DNA from: Symsagittifera roscoffensis
Taxonomy: Eukaryota > Xenacoelomorpha > Acoela > Convolutidae
Direction: 5' to 3'
Length of the DNA: 64,000 bases
Assembly: GCF_963678635.1 (NCBI RefSeq)
Contig: NW_026971272.1
Location: 1 to 64,000, forward strand
In this document: piece after piece, positions 17,557 to 27,422 of the stretch
How positions within the stretch are numbered: the first letter of the stretch is position 1
Layout of the letters: every line of letters begins with the position of its first letter
The notes under the pieces: generated by a model
The model's input: the letters and a program-made list of their open reading frames with translations, nothing else
Databases searched by the model: none
Told to the model about the DNA's origin: nothing
Position numbers and translations under genes: made by a program

Positions 17557-18474
17557 TGTAACATTCGCCCGGAAGATACATATCGACGGATAACAAAACT
17601 AAGTCTTAAGACGACTGGCTAGCGTCTAAACAGAGCTTTGCATGTTTTTCACCGTCTCTACCAAGCCAGTACTTTTCGGTGGTCTTTCTCACATCAGGCT
17701 GACAAAAACGCTACTGTTCTCCGGCTTCGACCAGAACGCTCAAATTCACTGAATTACATGCAAAGTTAGTGAGCTCATGGCTGGGTCTCTGTATCCCCAG
17801 ACCACGAGGTCACTCCTAAAAACAGGGCTACTACTTATTATATTACTATTGTTTTTGTTCAGTAGATAAAAATCATCATCTCCATCGAAGATGGATCAAC
17901 CCTTTCCCCCCTACTTCTGGCTCCTCATTCTTGTCAAAACGAATTAAGATCTTAATTAAATTCAAGTCAGGACATGACGGATGCTAAAATTCAATATAAG
18001 TTCATAAAAGTCCACGTCCCGAGACCCTTCCGGATTCTTGAATCCGGTAAATCAAGCTTCTTAATATCCAGTTCACAATAACTCGGAAGGCTGGGTTTTA
18101 CCCTTCACCGTTGCTCGCAACGGCCTTGCAACTATTGTAACAGCACAATAGTTGCAACTCGGAACGTCCTCTGCTGTTCGATAGTTCGTTGTTGTTTTTT
18201 TAGTCTCGCTTTCGTACTGTTCGTAATCGCAGATAAAGTTGTTCTGTTTCTTTCTGCTATTTTAGCTAAAATGGCCGTCTCTGACGTTTCTCAGAAATAT
18301 GACGTCATAATTCGAATTTTTAAAAATTAGAATTCCAGAATCTTCTAGCCTTCACCGTTTGGCTAATCGTTCAAATAACGTCCTTATCCGTTCTAAATCG
18401 CCAATTCGGAAGGCTTGCTGCTAAAATACCGAATTCTGCAGAGACTGCATTTTGGCCATTCTGGTCGAATGTCA
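17557..18474 (-). repeat. LTR (5' LTR in element sense)
   Basis: Direct repeat of 330-1247, same length, three substitutions. It holds the same hairpins (18108-18157) and inverted CCGGATTC pair (18030-18047). As the sense 5' LTR it should contain the promoter; no TATA box could be fixed with confidence. Confidence 0.95.
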
Positions 18475-18479
18475 CACCA
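18475..18479. other. Target-site duplication CACCA, right copy
   Basis: Same five bases as 325-329, directly after the final CA of the element. Confidence 0.85.
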
Positions 18480-18940
18480 CTGTCGAAGCGCCTAAAAGCA
18501 ACGCACCTTCATACAGCACAATATTACAAGGGGTTCGTAAGGAAGAGGCGGAGTCGAAACGGAAAGCGAAAAACGTCATTGTCTGGGGAGTCAAAAAGGC
18601 TGACGAACCGAAGGACAAAGAATTCATGCTGCAGCTGAGTGCAGACTTAGGAACAGATATTGACGTTACCAGTACAAAACGAATTGGTAAAGAGAACGAA
18701 AATGGAGAACAGTTGATACTTGTCTCTTTGAAATCAGAGCTGCAAGCTCAAAACATCCTGAAACTGGCAAAAAAACTCAAGGAGTTCGAACATTATACAA
18801 ATATTTACATCAATAAAGACTTGACAAAAAGCCAACAGCTTGAAAACAAAAAACTCAGAGAAAAATTGAAAGCTGTGCGACGGGAAGATCCCGATGGGGT
18901 TTATTCTATCAAGCACAACCGAGTTACAAAGAAAAATTGA
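18480..18940 (+). pseudogene. LINE ORF1, C-terminal part
   Basis: About 153 codons, open, in register with the frame ending at 329. It contains an RRM-like region (NVIVWGV as the first strand, LILVSL as a later one) followed by a Lys/Glu-rich helix (IYINKDLTKSQQLENKKL) as seen in LINE ORF1 proteins that coat element RNA. It ends at a TGA at 18938-18940. The endonuclease coding that follows is in the same frame, so ORF1 and ORF2 are separated by only one stop codon. Confidence 0.7.
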
Positions 18941-19839
18941 CTATCGGCACTGCTTTGGAACGTGGAGGGGCTGAAAACTTCACTTGAATTACAACCGAAT
19001 GATTTTGTCACATCCCACGACTTTTTACTGTTAACAAGAGACTATGGACGTAAAGGACGCAGAAATAACTGGTTAGTCATGATGTGGGAAAACCGTCAGG
19101 CGCTATCGCTATTGCGATCAGTAAAAACATTCAATCAAATAGCTGCATCATTTTTAGATCCCAACACGTTCTTATTGCGAAAGTCAAAAACTGCAAAATG
19201 AACTTTTTGTTATCGTATTTTCAACCTTGTAAAAAACTAGAGGATATCATTTTTGACATATGCGAAGGACTATCCAGAATCGACAAGGAAGAGCTTACGA
19301 TCGTTGCAGGAGATTTTAACTGTCGCCTGGATCGGGGCGAAAGAGGCACTGACTTATTGGATATCTTATGGGAATTAGGGTTTGTTTGTCTCAATAGCTC
19401 CCAGGCACCCACATACTACTGCCATAAAGGCCGCAGTGCCATTGATTTAGTGTTTACAAACAACCTACAACTAACTTCAGACAATGTGACTATCACAGAA
19501 AATTCTGCTACAAAGCACTGCACCGTTGGATTCAAAGTTCACACCGACGTTGGAAGAGCTGACAGTAAGACTGCGCATATCAGAAAAATCTATCTGGAAA
19601 AGCTAGAATACAAACTTAAAATCCTCAGCACGCCGTGTGTCGAGTCGTTGGATCGATGGTACGGAAACTTCATCTCGGCATTTAGAGAGTCAGTTCCAGC
19701 TGCCAAGAAACGGATCTCGAAGGTCTGGTTCGACAGAAGCTGTTATTTGCTCCACGCAAAAGTGAAAAAACAATTGGATTTCTGCAGAAGACAAGAAAAT
19801 ACAGAAAATCTTCGTGTGTTTGCATGTTACAAAAAATAA
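18941..19839 (+). pseudogene. LINE ORF2, endonuclease domain, frameshifted
   Basis: Starts with LLWNVEGL and a FLLLT strand typical of the first endonuclease motif, loses frame near 19037, and resumes in another frame from about 19084. There GDFNCRLD (metal/phosphate site) and SAIDLVFTN follow, with KHCTVGF where the catalytic SDH usually stands, so the His neighbourhood is altered. The domain nicks target DNA in target-primed reverse transcription. It stops at 19839 before RT. Confidence 0.75.
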
Positions 19840-21047
19840 TTCAAAAAATTATGCCAATCTAAGAAACAGTCTCATGAGAAAACGAAAGAGGAACCTACCC
19901 TCAGCGTAGCAGAGACTGACAAATCTCAGTTTTTGACCATACTTAAGACCAGAAAACCACCGATCGCGCATTGCGCTGTCAGTTCTGACACCTGGTTCGA
20001 TCACTTTGATAAACTTTTGAATGTTCCGTTATCGTACAACTTTTATCCTGAGAATGCTGAAATTACTGGTTATCATGATTATCAAACTTCATTGAGCGAG
20101 CGAATACCCGAAATGAGCAGTGAAATAAAATTAGCAGAAATAACACGTGTAGTAGCCAACTCACCCAATAATAAAGCTGCTGGTCCCGACGATATCACTA
20201 ACGAAGTCTTGAAATCTTCTTTTGGGTTAGAATTTTCATTCCTTGTTACAATATTCAATATTTGTTTTACTAATGCTACATGCCCTGTTGTATGGCGAGA
20301 TGCTTACTTAAAACCTTTCTACAAAGGAAAAGGCGAAAAAACGGATCCAATTTCATTTAGAGGTATATCTTTGCTTTCTTGTGTTTACAAATGTTATTCT
20401 GCTATTCTATACAATCGGTTAAGTAACTGGGTTGAGCTTCAAAAGTTACTTCCTGATACGCAGTATGGGTTTCGAAAGGGTAGGAGCACCATAATTGCCG
20501 CGAAAAAGCTAATTGAGTCGATTAGAACAGGAATCCGTTCTAAGAAAAGGTATTACGTCTGCTATGTTGACTTCGAGAAGGCTTTTGACAAGCTTGACAG
20601 AAAACTCCTATTCACCAAACTTCAGAGAAATGGCCTCTCTGTACACTTCACTAAAGTTCTGTACCATTTTCTGTTCAAAATAATATCCAAGTATGCTCGG
20701 ATGGGTATTTGTCCACCAAAATATCTCAGACTATTGGCGTTCCACAAGGCGATAAGTTGTCACCGCTGTTGTTTGCATTATTTTTAGCAGATTTATCTGC
20801 AGAAATTGAAAGCACAGGCTGCTTCACGATTTTTTACGCCGATGACTTAGCGATTGGGTCGACCGATCTTGACAGTGTTAAAAACGCAATGTTTGTACTC
20901 GAAAAATATTGCCAGAGAAACAGTCTCAGAGTGAATGTTGGCAAAACTAAGGTGGTGAAACACAGAAATGGCGGAAGGCTGGCCAGGACCGACCAATTAT
21001 TTTTCAACAACACAGAAATCGAATTCAGGCATAGTTTGAATGCTTAG
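19840..21047 (+). pseudogene. LINE ORF2, reverse transcriptase domain, frameshifted
   Basis: RT motifs in order: NKAAGPDDITNEVLK, FRGISLLSCVYKCYSAIL, QYGFRKGRST, CYVDFEKAFDKLDR (catalytic Asp), then a frameshift between about 20710 and 20780, GVPQGDKLSPLLFALF, and FYADDLAI (catalytic YADD near 20840). The finger and palm layout is typical of non-LTR RT. The later part (LRVNVGKTKVV) is the segment after the catalytic motif. A stop at 21045-21047 ends this frame. Confidence 0.9.
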
Positions 21048-21612
21048 ACATAGTGCTATCCACTAAATTGACAGGTTCCAAGCACCTGGAACATCTCAAG
21101 AAAAAAGCCTATGCTGCCTCTTGTTCTATACAATCCAAAGTCCAACTCAGAAAAATTTGTTTTAAGTCCTCGGTTAGACTCTATGAGAGCGTCATGTTTT
21201 CATCTGCTTCTTACGCTCTCGATGTTTTCAGCGATGTGTTATCACAGAAGGAAAGAGACGAACACTTTACCAAAGTGGCTGGGTTTTATTTCAAGAAATT
21301 GATCGGAATAAGTATTTATAGCAGAACACACAAAATTTTGCATTTTTTGTTTAAAAATGACTTTTGGGCTTACAAAACTGTAGTCCTGCGCACAGGAGAG
21401 AAAGAGGTATTTTTTACAGCAATGGTTTTCATCATGTTTTATGTCATAAAGAGCGCTGTTACGAATCTGCGGACGATGAGACATGTAGTTGCAAGTACTG
21501 CGGTTGTGTGATTATCTCAGATATGCACCTTGACACTTGTGTCGGTTTCTCACAACACAGAACAATCCAGCAAAAAGTCAAGGAAATTTACAGGTTGACA
21601 CTTGATCCATGA
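21048..21612 (+). pseudogene. LINE ORF2, C-terminal region with C2HC motif
   Basis: Coding continues in broken frames after RT. Near the end, a frame contains CKYCGCVIISDMHLDTC, spaced CX2CX8HX3C, and ends at the TGA at 21610-21612. Cys/His motifs at the C-terminus are common in LINE ORF2 and are thought to help bind nucleic acid. A frameshift lies between about 21364 and 21510. Confidence 0.6.
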
Positions 21613-21639
21613 GCGGTACCAATATTGGAAGTGGAACTG

Positions 21640-21657
21640 AATAAAAACTTTTTTTTT
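21640..21657 (+). terminator. Polyadenylation signal and T-run at the LINE 3' end
   Basis: AATAAA at 21640-21645 followed by a run of T, 28 bases after the ORF2 stop. It fits the end of the LINE transcript. Confidence 0.45.
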
Positions 21658-21880
21658 CCACTTTTTGTCTCATTGAGATGTTGAATTCACATAATATTAT
21701 ACTTATCATCATCCTAAAGATGCTTCATTCAGAACCAGGTGTTAACGCGATTGTCTACACACGCGTGCCATTCACTAAGATTTGCAGTCGAAGCCGCCGA
21801 CGCAAACAAAAATTGACGTTAAGGACGTTAGCATCAAATTCGTTATGAAAAAGAGGGTCGGACTATTCTAGGGTTTTGAA
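21658..21880. other. Unassigned spacer
   Basis: About 220 bases between the LINE and the inverted repeat. No frame, no repeat recognised. Confidence 0.5.
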
Positions 21881-22193
21881 TTTTCAAAATTTCGCTTCGA
21901 GCCGTGATAATTCTCAGAAATGTAAAAACGGCCATTTTGACAAAAAAAATTAAACAGAACCGATAGACAACCGAATTAACAAGACAAAAATCAGTTGAAG
22001 AAAGCACGAGAAATACGAAGCCTCTTATCGTAAAAACACGAGATAAGAGGCTTCGTATTTCTCGTGTCTTCTTCAACTGATTTTTGTCTGGTTAATTCGG
22101 TTGTCTATCGGTTCTGTTTAATTGTCCTTTTTGTCAAAATAGCCGTTTTAACATTTCTGAGAATTATTACGGCTCGAATCGAAATTTTGAAAG
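21881..22193. repeat. Inverted repeat with ~150-bp arms and 12-base spacer
   Basis: Left arm 21881-22029 and right arm 22042-22193 are near-perfect reverse complements; the inner 25 bases (CACGAGAAATACGAAG...) match without a gap. The outer ~90 bases of each arm resemble an internal part of the LTR (about 1010-1100): GTTCTGTTT, AAAATGGCCGT, TTTCTGAGAA and ATTCGAA occur in the same order. It could be a fold-back element or two LTR fragments joined head to head. Confidence 0.8.
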
Positions 22194-22422
22194 AAGAAGA
22201 AGAAGACACGATAAGACGCTTAACTCAGGAAGATCAGAAGGAGGGAAGGTCCAGTGGGACATCCGGAGCAGATCCGCACACTCTCGTGCCACGAAATTGG
22301 GAAGATAACGACGTTATCTCCGGGGAACGCGGAATTGGAGGCCATGTCCCAAAAAACTGTTACTGCTACTGTAGTACCCTGAACAATTTAATTAACTCCA
22401 ATATTGTACAGTATTTAAAAAT
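22194..22422. other. Spacer with a small palindrome
   Basis: An open frame runs through it but begins inside the inverted repeat and continues into the dispersed repeat, so it is not taken as a gene. A 17-base palindrome (AGATAACG A CGTTATCT) lies at 22303-22319. Confidence 0.4.
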
Positions 22423-23067
22423 AATGGTAGAGTGGCGAGCTGACAGACGTATTCCAGAAGCAACAGGGAACAACATGGATAACGTCCACAATGACTGTTG
22501 CGTATCGTTAGCACAAGTTTCGTATCGTTTGGGTACTATTTCAACAAACATAGGTGGTGGGGGACACAATTGGCGCGGTCCAATCAAATCTACCCTCAAT
22601 CGAATGCGATTTTCCGAGTTAAGGGTCTCAATTAGGATTTTTTGGTGTAAAGAAGGGTATAGTAAGATTGATCAACGACTACTAGTTTATTATTACCCTT
22701 ATTAAACATTACTTATATCCCATTTTGACCCGAAAAGGGCCCTAATTCTGTTGAAAATACCGATTTTTGACCAATCTGTACACCCCGAAGTTTTGGATAG
22801 CCAAGTTTTTCCGAATAAAATAAAAATTCTGCTCAATGATCTATTACAATTTTCAAGCCTGCTAACTAAAGAAACAGCGCAGAAAAAGACTCACTAAAAG
22901 TTGGCGAAAACAAAATTTTTCGAAATAATTTTTCGTAATCTTCCGGATTTCGTCAATATGTTTTGAGGATTCAATTTTTGAGTTTTTAGGCTTAAAGCAT
23001 TAGAAATTTTTGCGTCAGCAACCTGCTAGCATTACAAGTCAGTTACTTGGAATTTTTTACAGTAAAC

Positions 23068-23142
23068 TTCCGAATAGCTCTGTGGATAGAGCCAGAGACC
23101 TAAAGATTGGAAAAGGAAGGAATCGGAGGGTCCAAATCCGAT
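23068..23142 (+). other. tRNA-like segment, copy A
   Basis: 75 bases. TAGCTCTGTGGATAGAGC at 23075 resembles a Pol III A box with a perfect GCTC/GAGC D-arm, and GGTCCAAATCC at 23129 matches the B box at 10 of 11 positions. A 6-bp stem ATCGGA/TCCGAT closes the last arm and TTTTT follows at about 23145. The acceptor stem does not pair, so this is not a working tRNA gene. A tRNA-derived SINE head is the likely source. Confidence 0.45.
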
Positions 23143-23644
23143 AGTTTTTGGCCAATTTTTTGTTTCTAAACACCTTTTTGGTCCATTTTTTGTGCCTTAT
23201 TCCACTACTGTACCAGTCTACTGCGCTGGTCCCATGTATTTTTAAGCGTTTTCAACAAAAATTTTGAAAAAAAGTCTGAGAACCTATATAGGTAGTGAAA
23301 AAATGCCAATTTAGCAAACGCGGTTTTGTTGATTTCTCAAAGACTAACCAACCAAATGGAGTGTTTTTGGTACAATAAACCGACGTTTTCAATCGTTTTT
23401 TGAACCACAACCGTTTTAGGGTAGATAATTTCAGGATAGAAAAATGTTTGAAATTTGTTAGTTTGGAGGGTCCAAACTTTAGGGAACCCCTGAGCGACAG
23501 AAACTTTTATAAAACCCCGTTCTTATTCCACTGGGTAGATTGACCGGATCAATCAATCTTTTTTTAAGTATGTTGGACCAAAATCGGAGGCTTCACCGCG
23601 CGAATACACTTAATTTTGCAATTTTTTGGGTAAGCATCCGGAGT

Positions 23645-23790
23645 CAGTTAAGCCCTTTAGCAACCCTCCTTAGTGAACTTAGGTGAACCCTCCGAAGCAA
23701 CTTGAGTATTCAAATTACCCTCCGAGGTAACCCTCCGGAGTAAGCTAAGTGTTCTATCAACCCTCCGAAGTAACTTCCGAAGTAACTTAT
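23645..23790 (+). repeat. CCCTCCGAAGTAAC-type short repeats
   Basis: Six or more degenerate copies (CCCTCCGAAGCAAC, CCCTCCGAGGTAAC, CCCTCCGGAGTAAG, CCCTCCGAAGTAAC, TTCCGAAGTAAC). Copy B has only one or two at about 26405-26440. The CCCTCCG core resembles the motif in the LTR element leader, but the spacing and tails differ. Confidence 0.55.
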
Positions 23791-24157
23791 AGTTTCGACA
23801 GCAACATCAGTTTAAAGTTGAAATGGATAGTCAACTAATTACGAGGTGTGTACATTAGGAGTGGATGGACCAGTTGACCCGAAGATTCGCGATAATTTTT
23901 GGATTCTAAATCGGGTTCATCAGAAGTACCCGAACAATTCTCTTTTTTCGATTATTATATTGGTTGTGTGGTTGCCTTGAGCTACTTAGTAGGAAGGCTC
24001 GGACAATCTGGGAACACATAGATGAAGACCTCGGCGAGTGCATTAAGCAACAACACACTCACTTATGAAGAGAAAATTGTTACCTACTCTCGTGCACTTG
24101 GAACTGTCCGAGTGTGGGAGACTTTTTGCTTAGATTCTAAATATTTTGCGACCAGAG

Positions 24158-25213
24158 TTAGCAAGTTAGCAAGACCTATTTAGGTTAGCAAAAACAAAAA
24201 AATTAGCAAGACCTATTTAGGAGTCTTCACTACGTTACTGGGAAAAAAGCCCAGAACAATATACGACCACAGTCTTGAAAAAACACAATAAAATTCAAAT
24301 TAGCGTCGTTTTTTTTCTGCGTGATGTGATGAAAAGATCTGAACGAAAAATAGAATTTCGACAGCAACAGCAAACAGTTAGCAATAGCAACTGGAAAACA
24401 TTTTTTGTAGGAAAATAACTCGAAACACACACGCAATAACTGTATTGCGTGTTTGTTGGTCAATAGGGCGACAAACTGAGAAAATATATCAGAAGACAGG
24501 AAGTAATGCAACCGCTTTGGATTTATCAGCTATTAAAACGCCCGAGAAAAACAAGAAGAAAGCTTAGTGAAAGGAGAATGTCAGTTTAAAATGTGATCAT
24601 TACAGAAATTAGATAGGTAAACCTTGCCAGCAAATACCTTTTAAACTAATTGACTTCGATTTTGACGTTTACTCACTATGGTATAGTTTGTTGCGAAAAT
24701 CTACTGGATCAACATCATCTTTTCCACGACATCAGGGTAATAGCTATTCAAGCCATACAAATCTGTGAAAAATATTTTTTTTGTATGAGACAAGCAACAA
24801 ACTGAGATCAGACATTTTCATTGCATCTCAACATGAGCAAAATTATAACATGTACTAGTGAACAACAATTTATAAAGTTTTTAAATAGTATCTTTTAGGA
24901 ATTAAATAATCACCGGGATAGCTTTGTTGTGACTTCTTATGGTTTATATCATTGGAGCTAGTTGTCTTGAAAATACAAAAAAAAATGTAAGAAACCCAAA
25001 AATGACCAAAAACAATAAAAAACAAGAAATGACGGTTTATATATTATTTCCCGACAAGATATTATCTGAATTTTCTATTTGGTGTTGTTTCAGAATGACT
25101 TATATCATTTCTGATTGAAAGATCGGGTGTTTTGCTGGTTGGCAAGGTACCCTCCCTCGAGTGTTATTTGAGTATTTAAGCACGTTATTGATAACTTTGC
25201 CGGTGACCTACTT
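24158..25213. other. Segment between the two direct repeats
   Basis: About 1.05 kb without a gene. It has two copies of TTAGCAAGACCTATTTAGG (about 24170-24222) and a 10-bp stem hairpin (ACACGCAATA/TATTGCGTGT, 24429-24452). If the repeats are LTRs, this would be a collapsed interior, but no retroelement coding is visible. Confidence 0.5.
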
Positions 25214-26810
25214 AATGGTAGAGTGGCGAGCTGACAGACGTATTCCAGAAGCAATAGGGGACACTAAGGACAACATCCGCAACGACTGTTGCGTATCCTT
25301 AGCACAAGTTTAGTATCGTTCGGGTACTATTTCAACAAAGATAGGTGGTGGGGGACACAATTGGCGCGTCCAATTGCACCCTCCATCGAATGCAATTTTC
25401 CGAGTTAAGGATCTTAATTAGGATGTTTTGGTGTAAAGGAGGGTATAGTAAGAATGATTAACGACTAGTAGTAGATTATTACCCTTATTAAACATTACTT
25501 ATCTCCCATTTTGACCCGAAAAAGGCCCTATTTTTGTTGAAAATACCGATTTTTGACCAAACTGTAAACCCCAAATTTTTGGATATCCAAAATTTTCGAA
25601 TGAAATAAAGCTTCTACGCAATGAGCTATTACATATTTGAAGCCTGCTAGCTAAAGAAACAGCACAGAAAAAGACTCACTAAAAGTTGGCGAAAACAAAA
25701 TTTTTCGATAAAAATTTTTCGTAACCTTCCGGATTTCGTCAATATGTTTTGAGGATTCAATTTTTGAGTTTTTAGGCTTAAAGCATTAGAAATTTTTGCG
25801 TCAGCAACCTGCTAGCATTACAAGTCAGTTACTTGGAATTTTTTACAGTAAACTTCCGAATAGCTCTGTGGATAGAGCCAGAGACCTAAAGATTGGAAAA
25901 GGAAGGAATCGGAGGGTCCAAATCCGATAGTTTTTGGCCAATTTTTTGTTTCTAAACACCATTTTGGTCCAATTTTTTTTGCCTTATTCCACTATTGTTT
26001 CAGTCTACTGCGCTAGTTCTATGTATTTTTAAGTGTTTTCAGCAAGAATTTCAAAAAAAATCTCTGAGAACCTATATAGGTAGTAAAAAAATGCCAATTT
26101 AGCAAACGCGGTTTTGTTAATTTCTCAAAGACTAACAGACCAATTGGAGTGTTTTTGGTGCAATAAATTGACGTTTTCAATCGTTTTTTTGAGACGCAAC
26201 CGTTTTTGGGTTGATAATTTCAGGAGAGAAAAATGTTTAGAATTTGTTAGTTTGGAGGGTCCATTTTTTAGGGAACCCCTGAGCGACAGAAGCTTTTTTA
26301 AAAATCCGTTTTTATTCCACTGGGTAGGTTGACCGGGTCAATCAATCTTGTTTTAAGTATGTTGGATCAAAATTGGAGGCATTACCGCGCGAAAGCCTTT
26401 TTACAACCCTCCTTAGCGAAATTCAGAGGGACCCTCCGAGGTGAATTAGATATATTAAATATCAGTTTAAAGTTGAAATGGAGGTAAAGTACTTACGAGG
26501 TGTGTACATTAGAAGTGGATGGACCAGGTGATCCAAAGATTGGCGATAAACTTTGGATTCTAAATCGGGTTCATCAGAAGTATCCGAACAATTCTCTTTT
26601 TTCGAATTTTGTATTGGTTGTGTGGTTGCCTTGAGCTACTTAGTAGGAAGGCTCGGCCAATCCGGGAACACATAGAGGAAGACCTCGGCGAGTGCATTAA
26701 TCAACAACACACTCACATGAGAAACGAAAGTTGTTCCCTACTCTCGTGCACTTGGAACTGTCTGAGTGTGGGAGACTTTTTGCTTAGATTCTAAAAACTT
26801 TCGACCAGAG
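25214..26810 (+). repeat. Direct repeat, copy B (~1.6 kb)
   Basis: Second copy of 22423-24157, shorter mainly through a reduced short-motif stretch. It lies 600 bases upstream of the decayed gag on the same strand, the place where its 5' LTR would be expected, though TG...CA ends could not be fixed. A 186-bp terminal part is followed by a diverged tandem duplicate (26810-26990). Confidence 0.85.
25854..25928 (+). other. tRNA-like segment, copy B
   Basis: Same 75 bases as 23068-23142, with the A-box-like site at 25861-25878, the B-box-like site at about 25915-25925 and TTTTT after it. Confidence 0.45.
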
Positions 26811-26990
26811 GTTGCCTTGAGCTACTTAATAGGATAGCTCGGGCAATCGCAGGACACATAGAGGAAGACCTCAGTGAGTGTAATAGTCAAGACACACACA
26901 CTTGAGACGGCAGTGTCCTGGGCTTCGTTCATTTGGACTGTTCCAGTTCAGGAAAGGATTTTTCTTTAAGATTAAGTTTTATTTATCCAT
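26624..26990 (+). repeat. Two tandem ~186-bp units (GGTTGCCTTGAGCTACTTA...)
   Basis: The first unit starts at 26624, the second, more diverged, at 26810; copy A has one at about 23970. Each has the order TTGAGCTACTTA, AGGCTCGG-like, ACACATAGAGGAAGACCTC, then TTCATTTGGACTGT-like or GTGCACTTGGAACTGT. Shared short complementary segments suggest a structured RNA or just an old duplication. No identity assigned. Confidence 0.5.
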
Positions 26991-27422
26991 TTTTAAAACC
27001 ATCACTGCTATTTTTCAAATAATTGTTTAATTTCAAACGAGGCATTAATTTGATGCATCAGCAGTGGTAGAGTGATACCAATACGCCAAATTGCTGTCAC
27101 CCATTAGGTGTGTTGTTATTTTATTGTTAATTGTCTTCTTTGTGTCCGTTATTATAAAATGCTGATTTTTGCGATACTATTATACATTAAGTGTTTAAGC
27201 GGAGTTAAAAATAACTCAACACCGGGAAGACGCTGTGTTTAGTCTTAACTGAGTCAATCATAGAATTTCTAAGAGAATAGAAAGATATTTCTAGATTCTG
27301 AAAAATTTGTTCACATAGGCACGCGTAATTTTTCTTTATTTTGTGGAACTTAAGCATTGTCGTTAACGTTATTTTTCTTTTCACACATTAGATAAATATA
27401 TACATAAAACTTCATTACTCAT
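26991..27422. other. Leader-like spacer before the decayed gag
   Basis: AT-rich, no frame. GTGGTAGAGTGATACC at about 27065 recalls the start of the direct repeats (TGGTAGAGTGGCGAG). Nothing else recognised. Confidence 0.4.

Larger units (their letters stand above)
330..18474 (-). mobile_element. Complete Ty3/Gypsy-type LTR retrotransposon, about 18.1 kb
   Basis: Two 918-bp direct repeats with TG...CA ends bound an 18,145-bp element flanked by CACCA. All three large reading frames lie on the - strand, so the sense 5' LTR is at 17557-18474 and the 3' LTR at 330-1247. Pol order is protease, RT, RNase H, integrase, which is diagnostic of Ty3/Gypsy and not Copia. The element is long for the superfamily because of a ~3-kb leader, a ~590-residue region ahead of the Gag core, a long linker before integrase, a Pol C-terminal extension and an extra reading frame. 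It lies inside ORF1 of an older LINE. It may be young and recently mobile, but this copy has a broken RT frame. Confidence 0.95.
18480..21660 (+). mobile_element. Right fragment of the split LINE
   Basis: Order is rest of ORF1, apurinic-type endonuclease, reverse transcriptase, Cys/His motif, then AATAAA at 21640 and a T-run. This is the layout of CR1/Jockey-like non-LTR elements. At least three frameshifts break ORF2, so it is inactive. The exact 3' end is not visible; I place it after the AATAAA and T-run. Confidence 0.85.
22423..24157 (+). repeat. Direct repeat, copy A (~1.7 kb)
   Basis: Begins AATGGTAGAGTGGCGAGC and ends GACCAGAG; matches 25214-26810 along its length at high but imperfect identity. 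It holds a tRNA-like segment (23068-23142) and, unlike copy B, an expanded stretch of CCCTCCGAAGTAAC-type motifs (about 23645-23790). No coding. It could be an LTR of a decayed element or a dispersed non-autonomous repeat; orientation is arbitrary. Confidence 0.85.

Noticed and set aside
18480-21660. This LINE as parent of the satellite
   Set aside because: Its RT residues around YADD (FYADDLAIGSTDLDSV) do not resemble the satellite version (GYADNFKTVTKSLQ), so another LINE family is the source.
22064-22705. 213-codon + strand frame
   Set aside because: It starts in the inverted repeat and runs into the dispersed repeat; copy B of that repeat does not keep it open.
23068-23142. Functional tRNA gene
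   Set aside because: The acceptor stem does not pair and the anticodon arm is poor; only the internal promoter-like boxes are good.
24230-24511. 93-codon - strand frame
   Set aside because: AT-rich, no motif, no partner elsewhere; expected by chance.
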